Assembly (NCBI RefSeq): GCF_042643485.1
Contig: NZ_JBHRSJ010000012.1
Span: 310,001-374,000, forward strand
DNA length: 64,000 nucleotides
Source: Azotobacter bryophylli
GTDB taxonomy: Bacteria; Pseudomonadota; Gammaproteobacteria; Pseudomonadales; Pseudomonadaceae
Direction: 5' to 3'
Shown here: one piece after another, positions 17,785 to 25,614 of the stretch
How the letters are laid out: every line of letters begins with the position of its first letter
Position numbering within the stretch: position 1 is the stretch's first letter
Translations under genes and position numbers: made by a program
Notes under the pieces: model-generated
What the model was told of the DNA's origin: nothing
What the model saw: only the letters and a program-made list of their open reading frames with translations
Database searches by the model: none

Positions 17785-18675
17785 TCAATCCTGCAGCCGG
17801 CAGAAGTCCTGCGCCGCACTGAAACAGGCCTCGGCCAAGGCCGAGCGCGGCGCGCTGCGGCGCACGATCAAACCCAGCGGCCCCAGGGTACGGGCCTCGC
17901 CGATGGGGACCATCGCCAGATGCTCGGTCAGCCGCTCGAAACCGCTTTCAAATGGCACTATGCCACAGCACAGGCCGGCGCTGACGGCCTGCAGCAGGAT
18001 ATGCACGGCGTCCGTCTCCAGGCGCGGCTGCGGCGCCAGACCGCGGCTGCGAAAGCCGTGGTCGATGGACTGGCGGAAGTGCATGCCGGTCGACAGCAGC
18101 CCCAGGGGCAGCTCGACCAGGGTCTCCCAGCCCAGCACCGGCTGCTCGAAGCGGAAGTGGCGCCGGTCGTGCAACAGTCCCATGCGGGTCGGCGCCAGCA
18201 GGTGCACGTCGAAGCGCTCGCGGTCGAGCCGCTCCAGATAGGAGAGGCCTAGGTCGAGCTGGTTGCGCCCGAGCTGCTCGACAATCTGGTCGCTGCTGAG
18301 GACGGTGAGCTGGAAGCGCAGCTGGGGATGCTGCTCGGAGAACAGCCTGACCAGTTGCAGGGGGTCGAAACCGGCCAGGGGCACCACGCCGAAGCGCAGG
18401 GTGCCCACCAGTTGACCGCGACAGGCGGCAGCCTCGGCGTAGAGGCCGTCCTCGGCCGCCAGCAGGCTGCGGGCCCAGGCCAGGACGCGCAGACCGGCCT
18501 CGCTGAAGCCCTCGAAGCGCTGGCTACGGCGGATCAGCTCCAGCCCCAGCTCCTCCTCCAGATCGCGGATGCGCATCGACAGGGTCGGCTGGGTCACATG
18601 GCAGAGCGCCGCCGCCTGGCCGAAGTGCCGGGTCTGCTCGAGGGCGACGAGGAATTTCAACTGCTTGATATCCAA
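17785..18675 (-). CDS. LysR-family transcriptional regulator
   Basis: A 296-residue LysR protein. The N-terminal winged helix-turn-helix (FLVALEQTRHFGQAAALCHVTQPTLS) is followed by a linker helix and a two-lobed substrate domain beginning near LRFGVVPLAG. The start codon is TTG (18673-18675): it encodes the normal LysR beginning (DIKQLKFLVAL), and no ATG or GTG fits better. It lies 136 bases upstream of fdhD on the same strand, so control of the formate dehydrogenase genes is likely but unproven. The inducer is unknown. Confidence 0.9.
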   Translation of the reverse strand: MDIKQLKFLVALEQTRHFGQAAALCHVTQPTLSMRIRDLEEELGLELIRRSQRFEGFSEAGLRVLAWARSLLAAEDGLYAEAAACRGQLVGTLRFGVVPLAGFDPLQLVRLFSEQHPQLRFQLTVLSSDQIVEQLGRNQLDLGLSYLERLDRERFDVHLLAPTRMGLLHDRRHFRFEQPVLGWETLVELPLGLLSTGMHFRQSIDHGFRSRGLAPQPRLETDAVHILLQAVSAGLCCGIVPFESGFERLTEHLAMVPIGEARTLGPLGLIVRRSAPRSALAEACFSAAQDFCRLQD

Positions 18676-18793
18676 GGGAACGGCCTATGCAACGCGGAAC
18701 GGACCGCCAGCTTGCCGGCAATCACCCCGGGAGAAAAGCGCGTGGGTCATTGCCAAACCCCGACGGCGTCCCTGCCGCCGGCGCGCCTTCAGC

Positions 18794-19153
18794 TCACTCC
18801 ATGTCCTCCGGAACCGGAGCCCGACGGTAGGTTCCGGTGCTGCCCGAAGGCGTGCCTGGCGCGCCGCGCCCGGACTCCTCCTCCTCGTCGTCGTAGGGCG
18901 CCTGCTCGTCCTGGTCCATGCCGGGCTCGACCTGCGGCTCGTCGGAATCGTCGAAGGTCTGCGGCCGGGTCTCGCGCGTATCGGGGGAGGCCTCCCGACG
19001 CGGCATCTGGCCCTTGCTGTCGGAGCTCGGGTGTCGCGGGGACCGGTCCGTCTGCGTACTCGACGATCCGCTCGTCGCGGAACCGCCGCTCTCGGCGAAA
19101 GCCGGCAGGATCAGCAGGGCTGACACCAGCATGGCGGGATAGAGCAGTTTCAT
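18794..19153 (-). CDS. Exported acidic low-complexity protein of unknown function
   Basis: A 119-residue product. A clear signal peptide (MKLLYPAMLVSALLILPAFA, cleavage after AFA) precedes a disordered Ser/Gly/Asp/Glu/Pro-rich region with an acidic run (DDEEEES). No known domain is seen. The ATG at 19153 is chosen because it starts the signal peptide; an upstream in-frame ATG would add 12 residues that spoil it. It stands alone on the minus strand between the LysR gene and the divergent dctB. The function cannot be stated. Confidence 0.6.
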   Translation of the reverse strand: MKLLYPAMLVSALLILPAFAESGGSATSGSSSTQTDRSPRHPSSDSKGQMPRREASPDTRETRPQTFDDSDEPQVEPGMDQDEQAPYDDEEEESGRGAPGTPSGSTGTYRRAPVPEDME

Positions 19154-19320
19154 CGAAAGGCCCTCCATAGGGATTAGACTGAGGCCCATGGTTCGGCAGC
19201 CCGCTGCGCTGCAGGTTCGCTCCGGTGTGACGGGCGGTCGCGGCTACCGAAGGCGCCGGCGCTTGATCGCCGTGCGCTATCCCGCCAACCTAGGCGCCCA
19301 GTTGTCCGAGTTCCCGCGTC

Positions 19321-21135
19321 ATGTCCTTGCCCGCCCTCCTCTACCGCCCGCGCTGGCGCAGCCTGGCGCTGCTGGCCCTGCTGCTGGCGCCGCTGCTCTG
19401 GCCGCTACAGCAGTTGGCCGAGCGCTACTACCTCGGCGAGCTCCTCCAGCAGAACCGCCAGACCCTCGACCTGTACGTCGCCAACCTGCTCGGCACCCTG
19501 CGTCGCTACGAGGTGCTGCCGCAGATTCTCGGCGACCTGCCGGCGCTCGACGACGTCCTGCGCCAGCCCCAGCAGCCCGAGGCAGTGGAGCGGGCCAACC
19601 GTCTGCTGCAGGAAATCCGCGAGCGCACCGGCGCCGACACCCTCTACCTGATGAATGCCGAAGGGCGCACCCTGGCCGCCTCCAACTGGGCCCGGAAGGA
19701 CAGCTTCATCGGCCGCAACTTCTCCTTCCGCCCCTACTTCACAGAGGCCATGGCCGGCCGCAGGACCCAGTTCTTCGGCCTCGGCTCCACCTCCGGCAAG
19801 CGCGGCATCTACTTCGCCGCACCGGTGCACAAGGGCGGCGAGATCCTCGGCGTGCTGGTGGTCAAGGTCGATCTGGACCGTACCGAGCAGCTCTGGGGCA
19901 ACACCCCGGAGCGCCTGCTGGTCACCGACGCCCACGGCGTGGTGATCCTCACCTCCCATTCCGACTGGCGCTTCCGCGCCACCCGGCCGCTGCACCCCGG
20001 CGAACTGGCCGAGATCGCCGCCAACCGCCCCTACCCCACCCGCGATCCCCAGCCCCTGGAGCTGAACCCGAAGGACTGGCTGATCCAGCAGCAGAAGCTC
20101 GAGGAGACCGGCTGGACGGTGCGGATCCTCGCCCCGCGCAGCCTGCTCGAACGCCAGGTGCACAGCGTCCTGATCATCGGCGCGGCGGTGCTGCTGGTGC
20201 TGATGCTGCTGCTCGGCCTGCTGCTGCTGCGCCGGCGCCACTACCTGGAACGCATCGCCATGGCCAGCCGCACCCGCCAGGAGCTGGAGAGCCGCGTGCA
20301 GGCACGCACCCAGGACCTGGAGGACCTCAACCGGCTGCTGAAGCGGGAGGTGCTGGAGCGCGAGCAGGCCCAGCAGGAGCTGGTCCGCGCCCAGGACGAC
20401 CTGGTTCAGGCCGGCAAGCTGTCGGCCCTCGGCACTATGAGCGCGAGCATCAGCCACGAGCTCAACCAGCCGCTCGGCGCGATCCGCAGCTACGCCGACA
20501 ACGCCTGCGTGCTGCTCGACCACGGCCGGCTCGACGAGGCCCGCGCCAACCTCCGGCTGATCAGCCAGCTGACCGAGCGCATGGCCTCGATCATCGCCCA
20601 TCTCAAGGCCTTCGCCCGGCGCGACCGCAAGGCCCCGGAGACGGTCGCCCTGCAGCCGGCGCTGGAGGATGCCCTGGCCCTGCTGGCCGCCCGCCGCCGG
20701 CAGCTGGAGGTGGAGCTGATCCGCGACCTGCCGGACGCCACCCTGTGGGTCCAGGCCGGCGAGACGCGCCTGCGCCAGGTGCTCGGCAACCTGCTGGCCA
20801 ACGCCCTCGACGCCCTGGCGGAGAAGGGCCCACCCCGGCGCATCTGGCTGAGCGCGCAGCGCCTTGAGGACGGGCGCATCAGTCTGAGCCTGCGCGACAA
20901 CGGCCCGGGCTTCAGCCGGGAAGCGCTGGAGCGCGCCCGCGAACCCTTCTTCAGCACCAAGACCACCGCCCGCGGCCTCGGCCTCGGCCTGGCCATCTGC
21001 GACAGCCTGATCCAGCCCCTGGGCGGCGAGCTGCTGCTGGCCAACGCCCCGGAAGGCGGCGCGCTGGTCACCCTCAATCTGTTGCCGGCCGCCAGCGCGG
21101 TCGGCACCCAGACCGCGGAGGATCATCATCCATGA
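19321..21135 (+). CDS. dctB: C4-dicarboxylate sensor histidine kinase DctB
   Basis: A 604-residue membrane sensor kinase. A first membrane helix (about residues 12-32) and a second (about 281-304) flank a periplasmic double-Cache domain with NFSFRPYFTEAM and KRGIYFAAPV, features of DctB sensors of succinate, malate and fumarate. A coiled-coil linker leads to the HisKA box SHELNQPLG with phosphorylated His379 and an ATPase domain (NLLANALDAL, DNGPGF, GLGLGLAI). The stop overlaps the start of dctD by four bases. It is expected to phosphorylate DctD when dicarboxylates are present. Confidence 0.93.
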   Translation: MSLPALLYRPRWRSLALLALLLAPLLWPLQQLAERYYLGELLQQNRQTLDLYVANLLGTLRRYEVLPQILGDLPALDDVLRQPQQPEAVERANRLLQEIRERTGADTLYLMNAEGRTLAASNWARKDSFIGRNFSFRPYFTEAMAGRRTQFFGLGSTSGKRGIYFAAPVHKGGEILGVLVVKVDLDRTEQLWGNTPERLLVTDAHGVVILTSHSDWRFRATRPLHPGELAEIAANRPYPTRDPQPLELNPKDWLIQQQKLEETGWTVRILAPRSLLERQVHSVLIIGAAVLLVLMLLLGLLLLRRRHYLERIAMASRTRQELESRVQARTQDLEDLNRLLKREVLEREQAQQELVRAQDDLVQAGKLSALGTMSASISHELNQPLGAIRSYADNACVLLDHGRLDEARANLRLISQLTERMASIIAHLKAFARRDRKAPETVALQPALEDALALLAARRRQLEVELIRDLPDATLWVQAGETRLRQVLGNLLANALDALAEKGPPRRIWLSAQRLEDGRISLSLRDNGPGFSREALERAREPFFSTKTTARGLGLGLAICDSLIQPLGGELLLANAPEGGALVTLNLLPAASAVGTQTAEDHHP

Positions 21136-22511
21136 CGCTCGATGCCCACACCCAGGTGCTGCTGATCGACGACGATCCGCACCTGCGCCAGGCGCTGTGC
21201 CAGACCCTCGATCTGGCTGGCCTCAAGGTCGTCACCCGGGCCGACGCCCGCGGCGTGGTCGAGCAGTTGGGCCGCGACTGGCCCGGCGTGGTGGTCAGCG
21301 ACATCCGCATGCCCGGACTCGACGGCCTGCAGTTGCTCGAACAGCTCAAGGCGCTCGATGCCGAACTGCCGGTGATCCTCATCACCGGCCACGGCGACGT
21401 GCCGCTGGCGGTGCAGGCCATGCGCGCCGGCGCCTACGACTTCCTGGAGAAGCCCTTCGCCAGCGACACGCTGCTGGACAGCGTGCGCCGCGCCCTCGAC
21501 CGCCGGCGCCTGGTGCTGGACAACCGCAGCCTGCGCCTGGCCCTGGCCGACCGCCGGGAACTGGCCGCCCGCCTGCTCGGCCAGTCGCCGGCGATCCAGC
21601 GCCTGCGCGAGCAGATCGGCGCCCTCGCCGCGACCAACGCCGACGTGCTGATCGTCGGCGAGACCGGCGCCGGCAAGGAAGTGGTGGCACGCGCCCTGCA
21701 CGATCTGTCGAGCCGCCGCGACGGCCCCTTCGTCGCCATCAACGCCGGCGCCCTGGCCGAGTCGGTGGTGGAAAGCGAGCTGTTCGGCCACGAGGCCGGC
21801 GCCTTCACCGGCGCGCAGAAGCGCCGCATCGGCAAGTTCGAGTTCGCCAACGGCGGCACCCTGTTCCTCGACGAGATCGAGAGCATGAGCCTCGACGTGC
21901 AGGTCAAGCTGCTGCGCCTGCTGCAGGAGCGGGTGGTCGAGCGGATGGGCTCGAACCAGTTGATCCCGCTGGACATCCGGATCATCGCCGCGACCAAGGA
22001 GGACCTGCGCCAGGCCGCCGACCAGGGCCGCTTCCGCGCCGACCTCTACTACCGGCTGAACGTCGCGCCGCTGCACATTCCGCCGCTGCGCGAGCGCGGC
22101 GAGGACATCCTGCAGCTGTTCCAGCACTACGCCGGCGCCGCCAGCGCCCGCCATGGACTGCCGGCACGCAGCCTGGAGCCGGCGCAGTGCGCCCAGCTCA
22201 TGGCGCACTGCTGGCCGGGCAACGTCCGCGAACTGCAGAACGCCGCCGAACGCTTCGCCCTCGGCCTCGAACTCGGCCTCGGCCCGGCGCCGTGCCAGCC
22301 GGCGGCCGCCGAACTCCCCTCCGGCGGCTCGCTCAACGAACACGTGGAGGCCTTCGAGCGTGCGCTGATCGCCGCCGAACTGGCGCGCCCGCACGGCTCC
22401 CTGCGCAGCCTGGCCGAGGCCCTCGGCATCCCGCGCAAGACCCTGCACGACAAGCTGCGCAAGCACGGCCTGAACTTCGACGGCGGAGGCTCGCCGGAGG
22501 ACGAGACATAA
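21132..22511 (+). CDS. dctD: C4-dicarboxylate response regulator DctD (sigma54 activator)
   Basis: A 459-residue NtrC-type regulator. The receiver domain carries Asp57 in VVSDIRMPGLDG. The central AAA+ domain has Walker A GETGAGKE, the sigma54-contacting GAFTGA loop and Walker B (GTLFLDEIE). The C-terminal Fis-type helix-turn-helix is LRSLAEALGIPRKTLHDKL. It activates sigma54 promoters of dicarboxylate uptake genes. The gene is translationally coupled to dctB, and a dctP gene follows 131 bases later, a natural target. A strong palindrome overlaps the end of the gene. Confidence 0.94.
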   Translation: MTLDAHTQVLLIDDDPHLRQALCQTLDLAGLKVVTRADARGVVEQLGRDWPGVVVSDIRMPGLDGLQLLEQLKALDAELPVILITGHGDVPLAVQAMRAGAYDFLEKPFASDTLLDSVRRALDRRRLVLDNRSLRLALADRRELAARLLGQSPAIQRLREQIGALAATNADVLIVGETGAGKEVVARALHDLSSRRDGPFVAINAGALAESVVESELFGHEAGAFTGAQKRRIGKFEFANGGTLFLDEIESMSLDVQVKLLRLLQERVVERMGSNQLIPLDIRIIAATKEDLRQAADQGRFRADLYYRLNVAPLHIPPLRERGEDILQLFQHYAGAASARHGLPARSLEPAQCAQLMAHCWPGNVRELQNAAERFALGLELGLGPAPCQPAAAELPSGGSLNEHVEAFERALIAAELARPHGSLRSLAEALGIPRKTLHDKLRKHGLNFDGGGSPEDET

Positions 22512-22530
22512 GCGACAGCTTTATGTCGCG
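22502..22530 (+). promoter_or_regulatory. Palindrome at dctD end, upstream of dctP
   Basis: CGAGACATAA (22502-22511, including the dctD stop) and TTATGTCGCG (22521-22530) form a 10-bp inverted repeat with one mismatch and a 9-base spacer. It could be a DctD upstream activator site for dctP or an mRNA hairpin. I could not find a convincing sigma54 -24/-12 site (GG-N10-GC in good context) between it and dctP. Confidence 0.45.
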
Positions 22531-22642
22531 CTTTGCCATGGAGCCAGCCAGCCGAATGCGCCTAGACTTGGGCAGGCTGTGCTGCTCAGGCCCACCCTGC
22601 CGACCGGCCGTCCTTTCCACGAGCTGAAACGAGGAAAGCGCC

Positions 22643-23644
22643 ATGTTCAAGCTGACTGTCAGAGCGCTCGTCTGCCTGCTGTCCATCGCCCTCGCCGGCC
22701 CGCTCCGGGCCGGCGAGGCCATCGACGGCCCGATCGTCATCAAGTTCTCCCACGTGGTCGCCGAGCACACGCCCAAGGGTCAGGGCGCACTGCTGTTCAA
22801 GACGCTCGTCGAGGAGCGCCTCCCCGGCAGGGTCAAGGTCGAGGTCTATCCCAACTCCTCGCTGTTCGGCGAAGACGAGGAGATGGAGGCGCTGCTGCGC
22901 GGCGACGTACAGCTCATCGCCCCGTCGATGGGCAACTTCGAGCCCTACTCCAAGTCGATCAAGCTCTTCGACCTGCCGTTCCTGTTCAACGACATGGCTG
23001 CGGTGGACCGCTTCCAGTCCGGGCCGGTCGGGCGCAGCCTGCTGCGCTCGATGAAGTGGCAGGGCATCACCGGCCTCGCCTACTGGCACAACGGCATGAA
23101 GCAGCTGTCGGCGAACCGCCCGCTGCGCGAACCGGATGACGCCCGGGGCCTGAAGTTCCGCGTGCAGACCTCGCAGGTGCTGGAGGAGCAGTTCCGCGCG
23201 CTGCACGCCAAGCCGCGCCCCATGAGCTTCGCCAAGGTCTACCAGAGCCTCAGCAGCGGCGTGGTGGACGGCGCCGAGAACCCCTACTCGAACATCTACT
23301 CGCAGAAGATGCACGAGGTGCAGCCCTACATCACCGAAACCAACCACGGCCTGCTGGACTACATGCTGATCACCAACACGGCGTTCTGGAACTCGCTGCC
23401 GGACGACGTGCGCGACGAGCTGCTGAAGATCAGCACCGAGGTCAGCGTCGAGGTGAACCGGCAGGCCGAAGCCCTGAATCAGGAAGCCAAGCAGCACATC
23501 CTCGACGCCGGCACCAGCGAGATCATCGAGCTGACCCCGGAAGAGCGGGACAGATGGCGCGAGGCCATGAAGCCGGCGTGGAAGAAGTTCGAGAGCGAGA
23601 TCGGCACCTATCTGATCAAGGCCGCCCAGACAGCCAATCGTTAG
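22643..23644 (+). CDS. dctP: TRAP transporter periplasmic binding protein DctP
   Basis: A 333-residue periplasmic solute receptor of the TRAP family. A signal peptide (cleavage near residue 23, after LRA) leads into IKFSHVVAEHTPKGQGA, then the conserved arginine region GLKFRVQTSQV that binds carboxylate, and a C-terminal helical part. A GAGGAAAG ribosome site precedes the ATG. Next to dctBD its ligand is most likely a C4-dicarboxylate. The membrane subunits DctQ and DctM, usually encoded just downstream, are not found; the next genes are unrelated. Confidence 0.93.
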   Translation: MFKLTVRALVCLLSIALAGPLRAGEAIDGPIVIKFSHVVAEHTPKGQGALLFKTLVEERLPGRVKVEVYPNSSLFGEDEEMEALLRGDVQLIAPSMGNFEPYSKSIKLFDLPFLFNDMAAVDRFQSGPVGRSLLRSMKWQGITGLAYWHNGMKQLSANRPLREPDDARGLKFRVQTSQVLEEQFRALHAKPRPMSFAKVYQSLSSGVVDGAENPYSNIYSQKMHEVQPYITETNHGLLDYMLITNTAFWNSLPDDVRDELLKISTEVSVEVNRQAEALNQEAKQHILDAGTSEIIELTPEERDRWREAMKPAWKKFESEIGTYLIKAAQTANR

Positions 23645-23741
23645 GCATCGCCGGGCCCGGCGCGATCGGACGAACGTCCGGCGCATCCTCGCGGATCGCG
23701 CAGTCTGACCCTGGCATCCCCCAGCGAACGGCGAGGCGAAC

Positions 23742-23921
23742 ATGAGCGATATCCAGCATCCCGAACCGCCCCTGAACCCGGGCGATCAGGCGCCACCCGG
23801 CACGCCCGGCACCGGCGAGCAGATCTGCCGGGCCTGCAAGGGCAGCGGCCTGACCGACGGCAAGCCCTGCCCGGAATGCGGCGGCAGCGGTCGGGTGATC
23901 GAGGGCGTCGGCGGCGCCTAG
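23742..23921 (+). CDS. 59-aa protein with DnaJ-like zinc-binding motif
   Basis: A small protein of 59 residues. The first 25 residues are Pro/Gly-rich. Then two Cys pairs, CRACKGSG and CPECGGSG, match the CxxCxGxG repeats of the DnaJ zinc-binding domain, enough to bind one zinc. A ribosome site (GGCGAGG) stands just before the ATG. No J domain is present. It could be a small zinc protein assisting folding or RNA binding, but the role is unknown. It lies alone between dctP and the isomerase gene; codon use is like its neighbours. Confidence 0.75.
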   Translation: MSDIQHPEPPLNPGDQAPPGTPGTGEQICRACKGSGLTDGKPCPECGGSGRVIEGVGGA

Positions 23922-24010
23922 ATCCGCTTCCCCTGTCCCGCCCCGCAGGCGGACGGGGTCTTGCCCGAGGCCAGTGATCTGCCACGCATAACAACAAGGA
24001 GAACCCGCAG

Positions 24011-24820
24011 ATGAAGCCAAGCTACTCGCTCGCCCAGTTGACCGCCCTGCACCTGAACCCGCCGCAGATGGTCGAGCTGGCGGCCGGCGCCGGCTACGAC
24101 CAGGTCGGCGTGCGCCTGCTGCCGGCGGCCCCCGGCGGCGTCGCCTACCCGCTGATGGAGGATCGGGCCATGCTGCGCGAAACCCTGGCCTGGATGAAGG
24201 ATACGGGGGTGAAGATCTTCGATCTGGAGCTGATCCGCCTGGGCCCGGCATTCGATCCGGCGGACTACCGGGCCTTCTTCGAGGTCGGCGCGCAACTGGG
24301 CGCCAAGGCGGTGCTGGTGGTCGGCGACGATCCCGAGGAAGAGCGGCTGGTCGAGCATTACGCCCGGCTCTGCGACGCCCTGCGTCCCTACGGCCTCAGC
24401 GCCGACCTGGAGTTCATGCCCTGGACCGCGGTGCCCGACCTGGACAGCGCCCTGCGCATCGTCAGCCGGGCCGACCGGAACAACGGCGGCATCCTGGTCG
24501 ACGCCCTGAACTTCGACAGCTCGGCCGGCGATCCCGCGCAGTTGCGGCGGATTCCCCGGCAATGGCTGCACTACGCGCAGCTCTGCGACGGCCCGGCCGA
24601 ACGCCCGGACAACCGCGAGGGACTGCGCCAGGCCGCCCGCGGCGAACGGCTGCTGCCGGGCGAAGGCGCCATCGACCTGCCGGGCATCTGGCGCAACCTG
24701 CCGGAGGATCTGCCGGTGAGCATCGAGATCCCCAACGACCGGCGCCAGGCCCGGCTCGGCGCCCGGGCCTGGGCCCGCGCCGCCCTGCAGGCGGCCAAGA
24801 GCACGCTAGGCCACGCCTGA
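24011..24820 (+). CDS. Sugar phosphate isomerase/epimerase-like TIM-barrel protein
   Basis: A 269-residue protein of the xylose-isomerase-like TIM barrel (AP endonuclease 2) superfamily. Likely metal-binding acidic and polar residues are seen at the ends of strands: DLEFMPW, LVDALNF, CDGP and SIEIPN. It starts with an AAGGAG ribosome site. Family members isomerise or epimerise sugars and inositol derivatives, but the substrate cannot be deduced here. It may be linked to the upstream dicarboxylate genes only by position. Confidence 0.83.
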   Translation: MKPSYSLAQLTALHLNPPQMVELAAGAGYDQVGVRLLPAAPGGVAYPLMEDRAMLRETLAWMKDTGVKIFDLELIRLGPAFDPADYRAFFEVGAQLGAKAVLVVGDDPEEERLVEHYARLCDALRPYGLSADLEFMPWTAVPDLDSALRIVSRADRNNGGILVDALNFDSSAGDPAQLRRIPRQWLHYAQLCDGPAERPDNREGLRQAARGERLLPGEGAIDLPGIWRNLPEDLPVSIEIPNDRRQARLGARAWARAALQAAKSTLGHA

Positions 24821-24859
24821 GCGGCCTTCAGGGGGCGAGGCGACTCGCCCCCGCAAGGC

Positions 24860-25306
24860 TCAGTAGGCGCGGAACTCGTGGTGGCAGCTCTCGCAGGAGT
24901 CCTCCACGCGCTTCACCTGCGGCTCCAGGACCCTGGGATCGAGCGGGCGGTTGGCGGTCGCGGCGACCAGGGCCGCGGTGTTCTGCTCCAGTTCGCGAGC
25001 CAGCTGCTGGAAGCGCTCCTGACGCTGCCAGACCTCGTCGCGGGCGCTGGTGTCGTCCTTTTCCTTGACCTGCGGGAAGTGCTGCCAGGGCTCGTGGGAC
25101 AACTGGTCGAGCTTGACCGCACCGTCGACGAAGCGCTGCTCGTCGAAGACCAGCCGGCCGCGCAGCATGCCACCGAGATCCTCGCTGGTGTGCAGCATCT
25201 GTTTGAAGATCGCCTGGCGCTTGCCCAGCGGCGAGTTGGGGTCCACCCCGTTACAGGCGACCAGGGCGAGTGTGGCGATGCCCAGCAAAAACGGTTTGAG
25301 GTTCAT
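24860..25306 (-). CDS. Cytochrome c' / c556-type lipoprotein
   Basis: A 148-residue exported protein. The N terminus is a lipoprotein signal with lipobox LVAC (lipidated Cys18). The body is a four-helix bundle by pattern, and the haem-binding CESCH motif stands seven residues from the C terminus, where cytochrome c' and c556 proteins carry it. Its role could be electron transfer or binding of small gases; no partner gene is adjacent. It is divergent from ahcY and 308 bases away from it. Confidence 0.85.
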   Translation of the reverse strand: MNLKPFLLGIATLALVACNGVDPNSPLGKRQAIFKQMLHTSEDLGGMLRGRLVFDEQRFVDGAVKLDQLSHEPWQHFPQVKEKDDTSARDEVWQRQERFQQLARELEQNTAALVAATANRPLDPRVLEPQVKRVEDSCESCHHEFRAY

Positions 25307-25407
25307 AAGTCACACGGGTTGCTAGCGAAAGGCCGTGATTATCCTCCCTGCGCCCGCCATAACCAACCCGCAACGGCTGGGTCGGCCAGGCAGACGAACA
25401 ACCCCAC
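25307..25407. other. Intergenic region upstream of ahcY promoter
   Basis: First part of a 308-base gap between the cytochrome c' gene and ahcY. It should hold the minus-strand promoter of the cytochrome gene, but I see no convincing -35/-10 pair. The remainder of the gap is taken by the ahcY promoter and riboswitch. Confidence 0.5.
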
Positions 25408-25436
25408 TTGGGCTCGCCGGCGGAGGCGGCTATAAT
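25408..25436 (+). promoter_or_regulatory. Sigma70 promoter of ahcY
   Basis: A perfect -10 hexamer TATAAT at 25431-25436 is preceded at 17 bases by TTGGGC at 25408-25413. Transcription should start near 25443, about 40 bases before the riboswitch. Confidence 0.8.
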
Positions 25437-25481
25437 CGCCGGAATTTTCGCGGCCGACTCCGCTCGGCCGTGCCCGCCACC

Positions 25482-25583
25482 CGCTCGAGGGGCGCTGCAG
25501 CAGGTATCCACCTGTCAGGCTCGATCGGGGCGTGAACCCAGGGGCTGCTCCGCGGCTCCTGTCAACGCATCAACGGCGCCCAT
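25482..25583 (+). promoter_or_regulatory. S-adenosylhomocysteine (SAH) riboswitch
   Basis: The leader of ahcY contains the SAH aptamer signature blocks in order: CGAGGGGCGCTGCAGC at 25486-25501, CAGGCTCG at 25516-25523 and CAACGGCGCC at 25571-25580. The expected pairings are visible: CGAG 25486-25489 with CTCG 25520-25523, hairpin CAGGT/ACCTG inside, and pseudoknot GGGCGC 25490-25495 with GCGCCC 25576-25581. Such riboswitches turn on ahcY and metF when SAH builds up, and they are known upstream of ahcY in Pseudomonas. The ribosome site lies 20 bases after the aptamer, so control of translation is likely. Confidence 0.9.
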
Positions 25584-25614
25584 TCGCACACACTACGAAT
25601 GGAGACACTCTTCA

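Noticed and set aside
22531..22642. A sigma54 -24/-12 promoter before dctP
   Set aside because: No GG-N10-GC pair in suitable context was found; the nearest candidate (TTGGGCAGGCTGTGC) has a 9-base spacing.
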